Positions 11,801-23,527 of a DNA stretch of 64,000 nucleotides are shown one piece after another. The notes under the pieces were generated by a model. It did no database searches and was not told where the DNA came from. It worked only from the letters and a program-made list of their open reading frames with translations. Each line of letters begins with the position of its first letter. Within the stretch, counting starts at the first letter, position 1. The stretch is from assembly GCF_000224145.3 (NCBI RefSeq), contig NC_020169.2, positions 4,971,555-5,035,554 on the forward strand, read 5' to 3'. A program made the translations under genes and the position numbers. This DNA comes from Ciona intestinalis (Eukaryota > Chordata > Ascidiacea > Phlebobranchia > Cionidae).

Positions 11801-14800
11801 TGTCATTTTATAGCATTAAAACAAGTTTTCATATGCCGTAAATTTTGGACTTGCTTACTTTTGGTAACACACAGTGTCGGCTCGAACGATGACCAGTATC
11901 CGTCCGGCATACACCTTGTATAGGTTGAACCATGTTGTTCATATCCTTCCTCACATGCATATCGACATCTAGATTGGTAGTTCGAGCCATTGGTGCATTG
12001 TAATACTCCATGGTCAGGGACAGCAAGAGGTTCGCAAATTACTGCAAATATAAACTTGTTATTGTAAACTGTTGGGGCAAGATGGATACCGTTGCCTCAT
12101 AGATATCCCATATTTCCTAACCGTGTTTTTAACAATTAACAACGCTCGCTTTAGAGTCGTTGGGAGCCGGTTATATATTAATAGACAATATCTTTCTTTT
12201 CCCAGATAGTCCACATATAAACCAATGTTTATAATTTCTTAGAATTTTTTAACATAGATTTCCGGATATTATTTATAAAAACAAACCTTCTTGGTCGCAT
12301 CGTTTGCCGGTAAATCCAGCAACGCATTCACATTCGAAGTCGTTGGTCAAATCTCGACAAACCGCGTTGTTTTGGCATGGGTTGGGTCTACAGTCATCTA
12401 ATAATAAAGGATTTAAATAATTGAATTTCCTTGATAGTAATAATAAATGTAACTTATTTATATCCTCGCGTGTCAGTTAAAACACGTTTATTCTGTTTCA
12501 TATTTACTCCATGCTCGTTTACCAGTTACCATAAATGTAACTTTGTCAGCTACTAATATTTAAATTTTCTTTTATAACAAAATTACCTGCTTGTATGCAC
12601 ACTGGGAAGGATCGATCCCATGTCGCAGTAGTTGAGCACCTGAGTACTGGAGCACCAGCTAACAAGAAGCCTGGTATGCAGTTAAACCGGCATGTGGAGT
12701 GTGCTTGGTTTAAGTTGGTACATGAAGTTGTCATTCCTTCTCTCTCTGGTATCACTGGGCAAGGGTCTAAAAGAGTATGGAATAGTAAGAACAACAGAAG
12801 TCGTGAAAAACTATCTAGAATTTTTCATAGCATTTTAAAGAAAAACTATCTAGAATTTTTCATAGCATTTTAAAGAAAAAGTATCTAGAATTTTTCATTT
12901 ATTTTAAATCTGTTCGAACCTGTTTTACTGTGGACATTAAAGGTTTAAGTGCTTTGTTTCATACATCTAGTGCCCGCTTACGAGTTACCGTGTATGTGAG
13001 TGATTTCGTATCTCTGAGACAGGCGCTAACCAATGGACCACACCAATGAATTATATTTAAAAGACCACCATAAAGCACCCATAATAAATTTATTCAATCC
13101 TTACCCAGTCTCACGCAAGTTGGTGCATCACCACTCCACTGTCCACCAGCAAAACAAGTGGTGGATCCCACACCGACCATGTAAGTACCAGGGTTGCAAG
13201 AGAAACTACATGTCGATCCAACTTCTGCGCCTTGTGTGCAAGTTACCAAACCGTTCCTTAAACTGCTTCGATCGGGGCAAAAAACTGAAGAGAAAATGGA
13301 ATTCAAATTATTACATTAATTTTTAGAGTGTCTTACTGTGTGCAAACAATATTAATACTGTTTTACATTGTGTCACTTGGAAAGTGCAAATTTGGCATTA
13401 CGACAGCACAATGCTATTCCACATCGCTTAGCCGAGCCAAATACGGCATTGAATAAACCATGATCACGAACACACTTAACTCCAACCAACCACAAATATT
13501 TCAAAAATTAATCTAAATATAAAAACCAGACAGACTAGGGCAATTTAAAATTTAATTCACACTGTAGTTGTAGACATAAAGTTTAACGAGTGCATATGAG
13601 TTTAGTATACAAAATGGAATGTAGATTACTACCCTTACCACTAGTAATTGGAAACACAGTTTGTCAAACATTGCACCTTTAACTAATAATATTATTTGAA
13701 ATTAGCAATTACATTTAATTTAATTCTTCTATCCTATTTATTTTCTACGTGAGCGATAGGTCCTACAACACGGCACGCTATGAAACCCGAGAGTTATACC
13801 AGAGTTGTCCCGACACCTCAGGGTGTTGAAACCCATTATAGTTACTTGAGTTTCAAAGTTAAAGTACCTGGCATAGGTGGTGTAGCTGGTGCAGGATCAC
13901 GAAGTGGATCCAACCAGCCCAATAAATGACCGCAGTTGGTTCCTGGACCGTTGCATAAATCTCCCTCACAACAACATCTAAAAAAAACAAAATTTTAATA
14001 TTTTTGTGTTTTGTCTCTTTTTTTCTATTTGCGGTTTTTCATTACCCATAGAAATCGGCGTAAAAGAGCTACAGTGGACAATTTTAGCGTTTTTACATTT
14101 TTCTTTGCCCAAATTATATTGTGGAAAAAGAGCGTCCGTATATGGATTATTTTAGTATCAAATCATTACTAAATGCTGCAGCCGCACATAAGTGACCGCA
14201 AAACTTTTCCGGATTTATTTGTTTTACAACAAACAACGTGAAGCTGTTACGTAGTAACGTGGTGGACGGTAATCAGCAGCTTACCTGCATACTTTGGGTG
14301 GGTTGTCCCTTCGTCCACTTGCCGGGTTGCACTGCTGCGACAAATCCTGCCAAAAAATAGTGTTACTTTTTATCCTTTTTTTTATCAACCGTTGACATTA
14401 AAAACAGTAAGTTATAGCGTATAAGCACACCTGGAGTTCGCCGACGTTGCAAGCGTTTACTTGCTTGCATTTGAGCGTCGCTCGGTACATGCTTGGTCGG
14501 GATAAACCAAACGCTGAGTTCGGTGTTCGCCTTCGAATTTCGTTCAAGCAACCACTTGAGCCTGGTTGGCATTCAACGTAGTCCATGCACTGGTCACGTG
14601 ATGAAGCATCGAAACAACTATAGCATCGTACGACTGCAAATATACAAGTAACAAGTTAGTCTAATATTTAAATGAATGATGTTCTTGAGGTTATAAATAT
14701 AAATTATTCATTATTAGAATGTAGCCTACCACGCTTAAAATAATTAAAGGAAATATGTTTTTTATAAATTCTAGTTATTGCAGTATTTTCGTGCAAACAC

Positions 14801-17800
14801 GAATTTGTGCATTGAGTATTGGTATAAATAGCTCGCGTTGAAGAGTAAAAATACCCTTTACATGTTTAGAATTGGTGATTATCCTGCCTGCCAGATCGTT
14901 CTATTGGTCATAAATTTCGGTTCCGCAACGGAATTTTCGGAATGAGCCAGCAGAAAATATTGTGAAAAACATGCGCTTGTTGCTGCTTACGTGTTGTGAC
15001 CGGGGCCACGTAACTTGTGACTGAATCCCGCCCGGCTGTGCTTGCTTTAACACTGAATGTGTAACTCCTCTGTGGTGTAAGTCCGACAGCGGTAAAGGAT
15101 CTTTGGTCAGGGGAAATTGTGGTTTCTGAAAGGATAAGAAACTGCAAATTATCTAAAACTCAGGGAAACGTTTAAAATCATGTCCTGTTAAAGGGTTTAT
15201 AGTCACGACTATAAAGGATATGTCTTTTGCGACAGGTTCCCGGTCGGTAAAGGGCAAATCATATAAGTTATGGGTTTGTATAAGTTCACATATAAATCAT
15301 ATGCACAGCACGTTACAGATGATTTGTAGATTAATAGTTTGCGCAAGTGTCTGTGGGCAATACCACGGAAGTCTGCACGCGCTGCAACTAAAACTAAATA
15401 CTGGCAATGGAACATTCACGTTCGTGCAAATTGATTGCAAAATCTACGCGAGTGGTCAGCATGTTATACACAACTACACGATCTGAAACAGCTCCCATTT
15501 CGAGACAATGATCTTTTATTTAATTTGACACAAATTAGGGATCAAATTCAGATCACTTCCACACGAAGTTTAATAATAAAGCTTGCACGGAATATGAGCG
15601 TGACTTAGTTGAATTAATATTAGATAGTTTCATGGATTAATCATATTTCTTTTATTGTCTGTGTCATTAATCAGAAAAGAGTTTAATTATTTCTAACAGT
15701 TGCAAGTGCTATATACGTGTACTAAAGACCTTTCCGGTACTATTTAAAATTTTATAGAGATGGAACAGGCTGCACGGTGAATTAAAACTCCTTATCGTGT
15801 CAAAATGGACAAAAAAATGAAACTGCTCTACCCCAAAAGAGTGGTGATAATTATTCAAAACTCAAAAACAAAAAGTTATTCCCCAAATCTTGTTGTTATA
15901 AACTATATTTGATCACAATACCTGCAACAACTCGTCTCATGGTATCATCTCGTACTTTCACTTTAAACATCTCTTGTGAAGCTCTGCTTACACCATAAGG
16001 GACACGGAAGGTCCATGTAATATTAGTTGCATGTAAATCAGACATGAACGCTTCAGCAACACCAGGAACATCTGAATAATATATATACATACTCTTAAAT
16101 AATAATTTTCAAAAGTCAGAGAGTTTTTACTTGAAAAAAAAAATACTTGAAAGAAATTGTTCAGTTTGTCTGCTTTCAAGTGAATATGGAAACCGGTAGG
16201 CGTTATTTATTTGTGATAATTTGTAGTACACAGACATCGGCCGTATAATTGCTAAGTGGGTGGTTAGAGATGTCCCGCAGGTTTCGGATGTTTTTCGTTA
16301 CCAACGCCTCTTCAGTTTTAATTATCCTGTTAACTACTGGATTATAATACCGTAGGCTCGTGGCGGACTCGTGGGCTAACAGAATTCGCATTGTGTCGTC
16401 ATAATTTCGTGGTCTAGGGCACGGTTATTATGGGGAACAGGGAAAGACGGTTTGTCGTTTACGATATTTTAATTTAATAGGGGTAACGAGAAATTCTTGG
16501 GCTAAATATCAGGTCCCATGTCGTGCCACGATGCAGGACCTCAGACGCGTAAATTGGAATAGCCCTACTTTAATAAGCGAAAAGATGTTTGTTGTTATAA
16601 AACAAGACCAGCGCTTTAAAAACGGTGACGGCTCAAATTTCTGCTCGAATTTCCCACGAAATTTAATAATTGGCGAGACACGTCGCCAATACAAAGTGTC
16701 TGTTGGTCGAATGTCCTTGTTTTGACATTCGAAATAAAAGGTTAAAACAAGAGTGCCTTTGAAGGCGAGAGCACTCGCGAAGTATAATCACGACTTTCAT
16801 AATTGCTGTGATACCTCACGTACCTGTATGCACGGTGAGATTAACCTTCTGTGATCTTGACACAACTCGTCCACGCTTCATAACCACGGTCCATGTTGAC
16901 AGTAAATATTCGGTTGAAGGGTCAAGATCTGGTATAAGTTTAAAACCCGGTTGTGTGAAGTATGGGAGTCGGCGTTCGGCAGATGGGGGGTCCGAAGCTC
17001 TCCTAGAAAAATAAATAAAGATTTTTATTTTCCAAAAAGAACCAACGGAGTTGCAAATTAATCGGATTTTGTCTGAAATGTGAAAGTTGAAAATTAGTAT
17101 TTTTGGGGGAAATATTTTGTTTTTGAAAAAATGAAAAACACTTTATGCACAAGCAGGATTCCTTTTTTGCTCGGTGTTCTAGGTTTTATTGCCACTATCT
17201 ACACCGGATATAAAAATTAAAACATCGCTTCATGCAATGTATAAATGTTTAATTATCACAGACACTTTGCTAACCCAATCTTAAACCGCTGTTTTTCATG
17301 CTTTTTAAAATTCCTAAAATTTGAAAAAGGCTGTTAAATGTTAATCCCGGTTTAGATGATCAATCATATTTAAATCTCAGCTTGGGAAATGATCAGTATT
17401 AATTACCCACCTATAGCTTAGTACGTAGTAATCCAGCTTGTTCCCGTTCCCAGGTTGGGCATAACCAACTCGGACACGAACCGAATTTATTGAAGTAGCA
17501 ACTTGGGTGAGAGTTCTTGGCCGACGTGGTTCTATGTAAAACATAAGTTTTAATTTATCTTTTCGAAAACAGTAGCGGAGATAAAATAAATTACAACAAC
17601 GAAGAGGAGGGAATACTAGCAGCAAATCGACAGTCTTTAAAACAAGCTTTAATGAGTAAAACGAAACCTACGAGAAGAAATCTGTAACATATTTTACCGA
17701 TACAATCACTTTTAAATAAGTTACATGAGTAGCACGTAAATGCTATTACAGGTCCAACTATGCGCCCTTGATTTAAATCTGAAAGGTTGGGTTATTAGTC

Positions 17801-20800
17801 ACACCATATGTGACATAAACGCTATTTATATAGTGATGCTGTATGATAATTAAGGTGTGCCATATAAGTGTTGTTTGGAAAGGTGAACCACGTTATCAAC
17901 AATTTTGAAGATAAAATCATTTATGGAATATACATTTCATGGATAAACTTCTTTATATTTATACAGCTGTTATAGAGTTCTCACGAAATTCTTATCCTTC
18001 GTTTGGGCTAAATATACAGTATAAGGTGGGGGAAGATGGGACACATTTTCATTTCCCACACCCTACTATATGAGACAAATATTTTTGGGCCACTGTTCTA
18101 TTGCTTATAATTGCCGAAAAAAAAACAAACTTACTGGTAACGAATGAATGGTAAACTTTTTGAGCGTAGAGTGCAGAGTATATACGAGAGATAACGCTCA
18201 ATCTGTAAATGTAAAGTGAAATTTTAATTAAACATAATTTTTTTCATCACCGAATAAACATTCCAATACATTTGGCAGTAGGTACAACCCTGCAAATGCT
18301 ATGTAACTGTACCCGGTGCTATAGTATAAAGCTTATAATGGTGAAATTATATACTCGTATTATAAAACCCTAGTGATAAAATTGTCCTTCGGGGACAATA
18401 TAACTATTGAAACTTGCAACGGATATTAAATGGTGGGTTTTAGAAACAGCATATCATATGAAATCATACACGTTGTTGTGAGGTCATTTCATTATCTCGG
18501 AATCGTTGGAATTCGTTGACGAACCGGATCCCGAAAATGTGAAGTTTATTAACTTTGGTGGTTTGTTTGAGGTCTTATAGATCGTTAGGTTCAAATAAGT
18601 GGCATCGGTGGAAAACGAATTATATATTGAATGTCAGGAAAATGAAACTTTTCAAACTATATCATAAAATCCTTTGTCGTAGATATTGCTTAACAAAAAT
18701 ATCAGTAATTTCATTAAAATGAAAATAACATACAGCGCTAACGAAAGGTTATAACGCCTGTTATAATAGAGAATCTGTATTACAGTCATTTTAATAAGTT
18801 CCCAGGCGGTAACAAAACTGCAAAAAATCCTTTCATGTATTTTTCACACAGACGTTATTTTTAGACCCAGCTGTTAAGTGTCTAATGCCGTTTTGCGGAA
18901 AACTTGTTATGACTGCGTGGCCTGCAATCAAAACGTGGTGTAGGATATGTTAATCGCAGCAATCATACGTTGTGCGCATATACTACAACGCTTTAGCCCA
19001 CGTAATCACCGGCAAATTATGAAAAACGACCAACACGCATTTTATAAGCGCATTATTTCTCTGAAACGCCTCGTCTGTAATATTGTCTTGCAAAGGTTAC
19101 AAAAACACACGTATTAGGAAAAATTCGGTTATAAATTTTGGATCTTCTTTTTTTCTGTTAAAAAAATGTGAGTGGGTTTACAAGCGTTTTCCTTGTTTTC
19201 TTTATTTTTTTATTTGATTTTTGCTACCATTTTCTTGTGTAAAACTATGGTATGCAAAAGCTCAGTAATATTAAAGCAAGAGAATATTCAAGTTGCTATA
19301 AATCTCACCGGTATTGCGTTCCTGCTGAAAGACCTCGAACAAGAAAAGCGATCGTTCCAGAAGGTAAACGACGGTTGAGTCTGATCCCTGGTAAGCTTCC
19401 ACCGCTCACTAAAACTGGGGTAAGACGGACCGCTTTCCGAGGGATAAGAACAATGTTGAAGAACTCGGCTGAGTGGTTCTTAATGTCTGGGTGGATAATT
19501 GGACAAATTAGTGGCGACAACGTTAAGATGTCTCAGATTCGAGTGCTGTCGTATCAGCGACAGTTTCTGACGCGTAATTTCAAAAGCTTATCGCGGTCCA
19601 TAGAATTTAATTGTTAGGAATTCGACGTGCGTGCTCAAGTTCAAAAACAATGTGGAAAATACTGAATCAATATGTCGCTCGTGACGTGAATATGACGTGT
19701 GTCATCTTAAAATGAAAGTATAGCGATTCAAGTGTTTAAGCGGAATTTATTTAAAGATCCTGATGGCCGTATACATCGATTTCTTTTCATGGAAATTATG
19801 TGCGGTTGGGCAATCTATTTAGCGCATCTCATTTCGAAGAATATTTATTGCTTTTATTTCAACGCAATTACGTAACAGTGGCAACAGGCTGTAATTAAAG
19901 TCAAACTAATCGTTTTGCAATTTCATACAATAGAAAGCACACTGCGCAGTAAAATGGTCAATTAAAAAATCAGTTCAACTTATAAGTTGCTGGCGTAGTT
20001 ATATAAAGTGCCTATCCCGAGGCAAACATGACATTACCACAACCTTACTGCGTCAGGGCCTAAGTGTTTTGCTTTAGAAGACCCAAGAATATTGCATTAG
20101 ACACACGATAGCCACATTCCGGTTAAACCATCAGCGCCAGCTTGCACCACGCTGGCCTTTCAGTGGTACGGGGAAATCGCTCTGGGTTATTTATCATGTT
20201 AAAGGTTTAGGAAATTTCAGTGCCTATAGATTGCTATCAGCGGCGCCTCAAGCGACGTTGTTGCGTCGTTATTTTATATTTGCCAATAGGTTTTTAAAAA
20301 TTTGGCAAAATAATCGTAGAAAATATTATAGTTCGGTTTAGCACAACACTCGATAAAAAATATGCCACTACAGTATCGAGCATTGCTCGCAACAACAGGT
20401 CTCGGTTCAAGGTCATGCAGTTATAAGGTGTCAAACTAATCGTTTAATTTCTACGATTTTTTTTATTTTTCAAAATTGGTTTTAGGTTAACCAAACGGCA
20501 GCAGCTACAAGTGACTACCTTTAGCTAATCGGTCGTTGTAATCTGTTCGAGGTATTTATACCGCGCGAGTATACGCTGACCTTCAAATCATAACTGACAG
20601 GTTTTAGCCTCAACTTGCGCATACCTGAAAACGTCAGCAGAGCTGTATCTGGAGACAAAGACAAAACGTTGACGTCTCGAATTGGTGGCTGGGCAGGTCG
20701 CCAGCGAATACGATCTCTTGGATTTCTCATTCCAAGACGACTTTGTTCTTGCAAGTATGGACTGGAAAAGTAAGGGAATAAATGAAGAGATAAACGATTA

Positions 20801-21493
20801 AATTTAGTCCGTCTCTTCGGCCAGGTAACAAAAGTAGGAATGTATCGTAAACAGAAAGTAAAGGTAAAAAAACTTACTTTCGATTGCAAGAATCGGTGCT
20901 ACAGCATGTTGTACACAAACTTGGGGGGGCGTTGAAGTCTCGTGGAATGCTTGTTAACTGCAACACTCGGGCCACTGTGGGTTGGCACAGTCGGGTATTC
21001 TGCAGAGAAAATACCAGAATTTACCTTAAACATCAATATGTCAAAAGCAACAACTTAACACATATTATCATTTAGTTAAAACGACCTTGACCATACACTT
21101 TGAGAATCATACATTTTTTGATTTAGTAGTAACATATTTATTAACTTACTTGTCTGCTTGTTGATCTGCATGCAGATAGCTGCTGGCATCCTTTACTAAT
21201 ACGAAGCTGTCCATTTTCCAAACGGACAATGTTCTGGCAACCGTTGGAACTTCTTGGACATCGTTGTCGTCTCCAGCATTCCCGGTTTGTTCTCACATTG
21301 TTGCATGTAAAGCACCTTAAAGCTAAGAATATTTTTCACGTTATTTTTTGCAGAAGCAGTTAAAATTATACAGTAAATTTTAGAAAAAGACTACACGAAA
21401 TAAATATATTGTTCGTAATTTTTCCATACCTGTTGCAAAATTTAACAAGAGCATCACTGAAATTCCTAAGAACAAAAACTTCATAATCGACAT
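8819..21493 (-). CDS. Secreted mosaic protein: Ly6/uPAR - FN3 x3 - Ly6/uPAR - CCP x2 - EGF - CCP x2 - VWA
   Basis: I reconstruct 23 exons: 21430-21493, 21150-21322, 20878-20999, 20562-20761, 19309-19414, 18135-18202, 17411-17531, 16824-17002, 15922-16071, 14991-15125, 14431-14633, 14285-14346, 13868-13977, 13105-13284, 12587-12766, 12287-12397, 11859-12041, 11220-11361, 10860-11001, 10296-10449, 9646-9806, 9201-9385, 8819-8996. Total 3309 nt, 1102 aa, in frame throughout. Residues 1-22 are a signal peptide. Ly6-1 (23-120) ends 'CCSTDSCN'; three FN3-like domains fill about 125-440; Ly6-2 (440-553) ends 'CCCEGDLCN'. Then CCP (565-624), CCP (625-684), EGF (685-721, 'CECVAGFTGKRC'), CCP (722-782), CCP (783-840) and VWA (847-1025). 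The VWA MIDAS is intact: DSSSS at 857-861, Thr at 930 or 932, Asp962 in 'ITDG'. No transmembrane segment is seen, so it is probably secreted. Weakest points: the donor of exon 4 (TCAG|GTATGC at about 20626 is an alternative of the same phase), the acceptor of exon 5, and the last exon, where a C8 tract leaves the frame uncertain. Confidence 0.82.
9873..9910. repeat. Fragment of the short inverted-repeat MITE family
   Basis: Only a terminal-repeat-like piece ('TTGGGGCAAGATGG') remains, 20 bp before a full copy at 9929-10123. Confidence 0.4.
9929..10123 (-). repeat. MITE family copy, full length (about 195 bp)
   Basis: Starts TATAGTAGGATGGGGG and ends CCCCCACCCCACTATA, an imperfect inverted repeat. 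The interior contains the family's 'CCTGATTGTGTTTTTAACGAT' and 'AAATAGGACGAGAAAATAGAA' blocks. It lies in the intron between two VWA-encoding exons. Confidence 0.75.
10586..10777 (+). repeat. MITE family copy, full length (about 190 bp)
   Basis: Ends are TAGTAGGGCGAGGGAAGATG and TCTTCCCCACCCTACTA, an inverted repeat. The interior has 'TTTCTCGTCCCATTTAGTA' and 'ACGACTCCCATAGACGGTTG'. It lies in an intron of the mosaic gene, oppositely oriented to the copy at 9929. Confidence 0.78.
11440..11724. repeat. Perfect (TTCA)n tetranucleotide microsatellite, about 285 bp
   Basis: About 70 uninterrupted TTCA units, with two diverged units (TTTA) only at the right end. It lies in the intron between two CCP exons of the mosaic gene. 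The long His-Ser-Phe-Ile open frame across it is an artefact of the repeat. A run this perfect suggests recent expansion or an assembly-set length. Confidence 0.95.
12069..12176 (-). repeat. MITE family copy, 3'-truncated
   Basis: Begins TGTTGGGGCAAGATGG and keeps the 'CCGTGTTTTTAACAATTAACAAC' region in shortened, diverged form. The far inverted end is missing. Intronic. Confidence 0.5.
12440..12550. repeat. SINE-like element, partial
   Basis: Contains 'ATGTAACTTATTTATATCCTCGCGTG' like the 3' block of the element at 4863-5165 (there 'ATGTAACTTACTTTATCCTCGCGTG', shown here in pieces of similar order), followed by a diverged 'GTTACCATAAATGTAACTTTGT'. Intronic in the mosaic gene. Confidence 0.45.
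12810..12898. repeat. Tandem repeat, about 37-bp unit, 2-3 copies
   Basis: The block 'CTATCTAGAATTTTTCATAG' followed by 'CATTTTAAAGAAAAA' is repeated head to tail, with the third copy incomplete. Intronic, next to the acceptor of the CCP exon at 12587-12766. Confidence 0.8.
12945..13050. repeat. SINE-like element, partial
   Basis: Contains 'GTGCCCGCTTACGAGTTACC' and 'GCGCTAACCAATGGACCAC', matching the middle part of the family represented at 4863-5165 ('GTGCCAGCTTACGAGTTGCC'; 'TAACCACTACGCCACGGCGCC'). Confidence 0.45.
16480..16565 (-). repeat. SINE-like element, 5' part
   Basis: 'TAAATATCAGGTCCCATGTC', 'GTGCCACGATGCAGGACCTC' and 'GCGTAAATTGGAATA' correspond to the reverse complement of the family's 5' block. 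In an intron of the mosaic gene. Confidence 0.45.
18018..18070. repeat. MITE reduced to its two terminal inverted repeats (about 53 bp)
   Basis: 'GTATAAGGTGGGGGAAGATG' is joined by a few bases to 'TTTCCCACACCCTACTATA', with the whole family interior absent. It sits in the intron between FN3 exons, just left of the small exon at 18135-18202. Confidence 0.6.
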
Positions 21494-23527
21494 TTTGTTT
21501 GCTCGATTCTTCCTCTCACTGAAGTTTCTTACGTTTGAATTACTTTGTCAGGTCTGCTGTCGTATTTATACTCCTGCCCTGTCTCGAACGAGCGCGCGAA
21601 GAAAGATAATAAATTGATATTTATTATTAAGCTAGGCAGCGCTGACGATAGAGAAATGATGGGTGACGTACTTTTCTCTCCTAACCGTGAGCGATTATCT
21701 AGAAATTTAGGGGCGAGATTAAATACTCGATTTGTTTTAATTATCATGATTAGCTGAAGACGTACCAAATCGGACTGTTAGATTTGTAACTTTGAAATTC
21801 GTGCAAACGGTCCATTAATACACTCGCAACACATTAAGCTCGTTCTAAGAAGCAATATAAAATGACAGAGTAATTTGTAACATGCGTGTTTTCTTGTACG
21901 GCTTTTGTTTTCCTGTAACAATTTATTTGCTGACCCGCAGAGTGGATATAATTTATAACATGAAAGGCACCTTTATGCCACAGGTGCTTTTAAGTGGGTC
22001 TTTTAATTATTAGAAAACGTTTTTCCGACCGTATTTTTATGTGTTTGTATCTACCTTATAGCAACAACATTTTAACACAACTTAAATAGAACAGGCAAAA
22101 TTATACGGTTTGTTGCGACGGTCATTCTATATTTTGGCCGAAAATGTATCCCAACCACGCAGATACATACATATGTGAGTGTAGTAATACTATTCTTAGA
22201 AGCAAATTTCGGGCAAAACGTACACTATAATTTGTTACGCAACGTAACTAAGCTTGCGGAAATGCGGCAATAAAGGCACGTACGCTCAGACATACACAAG
22301 TCACGACACCACCAGTAATAGGTCAAACTGTAAACACTTGTCAAAATAAGCAACAAATGAATGAATATATTAATACGTTCATGCGGTTTCTATTTAGATA
22401 CGCACGTTTGGGTGTCTCATTTAATTGAAAGTCCCCGCAGTCTGACCGACAACCCAAAGGGTGGACAGGCAGTTGCCATTTCACGGCGGCTAATTACACT
22501 GCTTACGTATAGCCAATCAGCAAATCCGATGCATTTGCCCCAATTAATCCCGCTTTGCTCACGTATCGCGTGCGGTAGTCAACTGAATGATGTTTCGCAA
22601 TTCTCTTCAGTTGACGCAGGTTATACAGACAGCGTGTCGAATGAACGTGGGAGAACAAAGCAATTTCTGACCGTGGGTAAAGATACGAAAGTCGTGCAAG
22701 ACAAAGTGAATATAAACATAACGTCACTGGTCAGACTGTTGGTCACGGTGAAATAACATTTGTATTAAAAGATGGATAGTTTGGGTTATTTCATCGCCCA
22801 CGAAACCGGCATTTAAACGGGGAATGCCAAATTTGATGAATTAAGGTACTATAGTTACTTTCACATGCACACGTTGTCTAGCAATGTCCAGTTATACAGT
22901 GGGGTGGGGAAAGATAGGACACCTTTTAATCTATTTTCTCGTCCCACTTGGTAGTAAACAAAGAACATTTAAGGAATTATAAAACGTATCCTCACGACTC
23001 CCATACTCCGTTTTTTATTGTTCAAAACATGATCACGGTATTTGGATATTGTGTGCTAAAGGGTCTTCTTCCGCCCTACTATATATATATTGCTAAACAC
23101 TGCAAAGTTATTTTTTATTGGAAGTGACGAGTGCGATACTTGACGCTCTTTCTATTGTGGCCGTATGTACTTGGGCAAAACACACAACGGAAATTGCTCC
23201 GACCCATTGGTACCCTTATTGGTTGTCAAAAATCCCTCACTAAGTGATATACGTGGAAACTTGTCACCGGATCTGAGATGTCCGATGATATAAATCTATG
23301 TTCCAAGGCAAAAATCTACAAATTGTGATATGAAAAACCTCTATTTCGGCATAAATCGGCAACGATAGAGTAACTTTCACTTAAAAGCACATGCACCACA
23401 GCAGCACCTAGCGGCTGCGATTTTGCCTGAATTGCCAACACTTAGTGGCCGTCCAGATACCACGATTGCACATATCGCTGATCCCTGTACTTCCTCTCAA
23501 CCTAACGTTTGTGTCAAAGTTGTTACT
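21494..23527. other. Intergenic region between the mosaic gene 5' end and MED21 3' end
   Basis: About 2 kb. It should contain the promoter of the mosaic gene just right of 21493. A MITE copy lies at 22895-23083. A 131-codon plus-strand open frame (22361-22756) begins with ATG but has no recognisable domain and no splice context. I see no other gene. Confidence 0.5.
22895..23083 (+). repeat. MITE family copy, full length
   Basis: Ends are ACAGTGGGGTGGGGAAAGAT and TCTTCCGCCCTACTATA. The interior has 'TTTTCTCGTCCCACTTGGTA', 'CCTCACGACTCCCATACTC' and 'AACATGATCACGGTATTTGG', all family blocks in the same order. Confidence 0.75.

Noticed and set aside
12595..12873. 92-codon plus-strand ORF
   Set aside because: Antisense to the CCP exon at 12587-12766 and then runs through a tandem repeat.
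13033..13326. 97-codon plus-strand ORF
   Set aside because: Antisense to a CCP exon (13105-13284) with all conserved cysteines on the minus strand.
19252..19617. 121-codon plus-strand ORF
   Set aside because: Antisense to the FN3 exon at 19309-19414, which has matching splice sites and frame on the minus strand.
22361..22756. 131-codon ATG-initiated plus-strand ORF in the intergenic region
   Set aside because: No recognisable domain, no splice context, no poly(A) pairing; composition looks non-coding.
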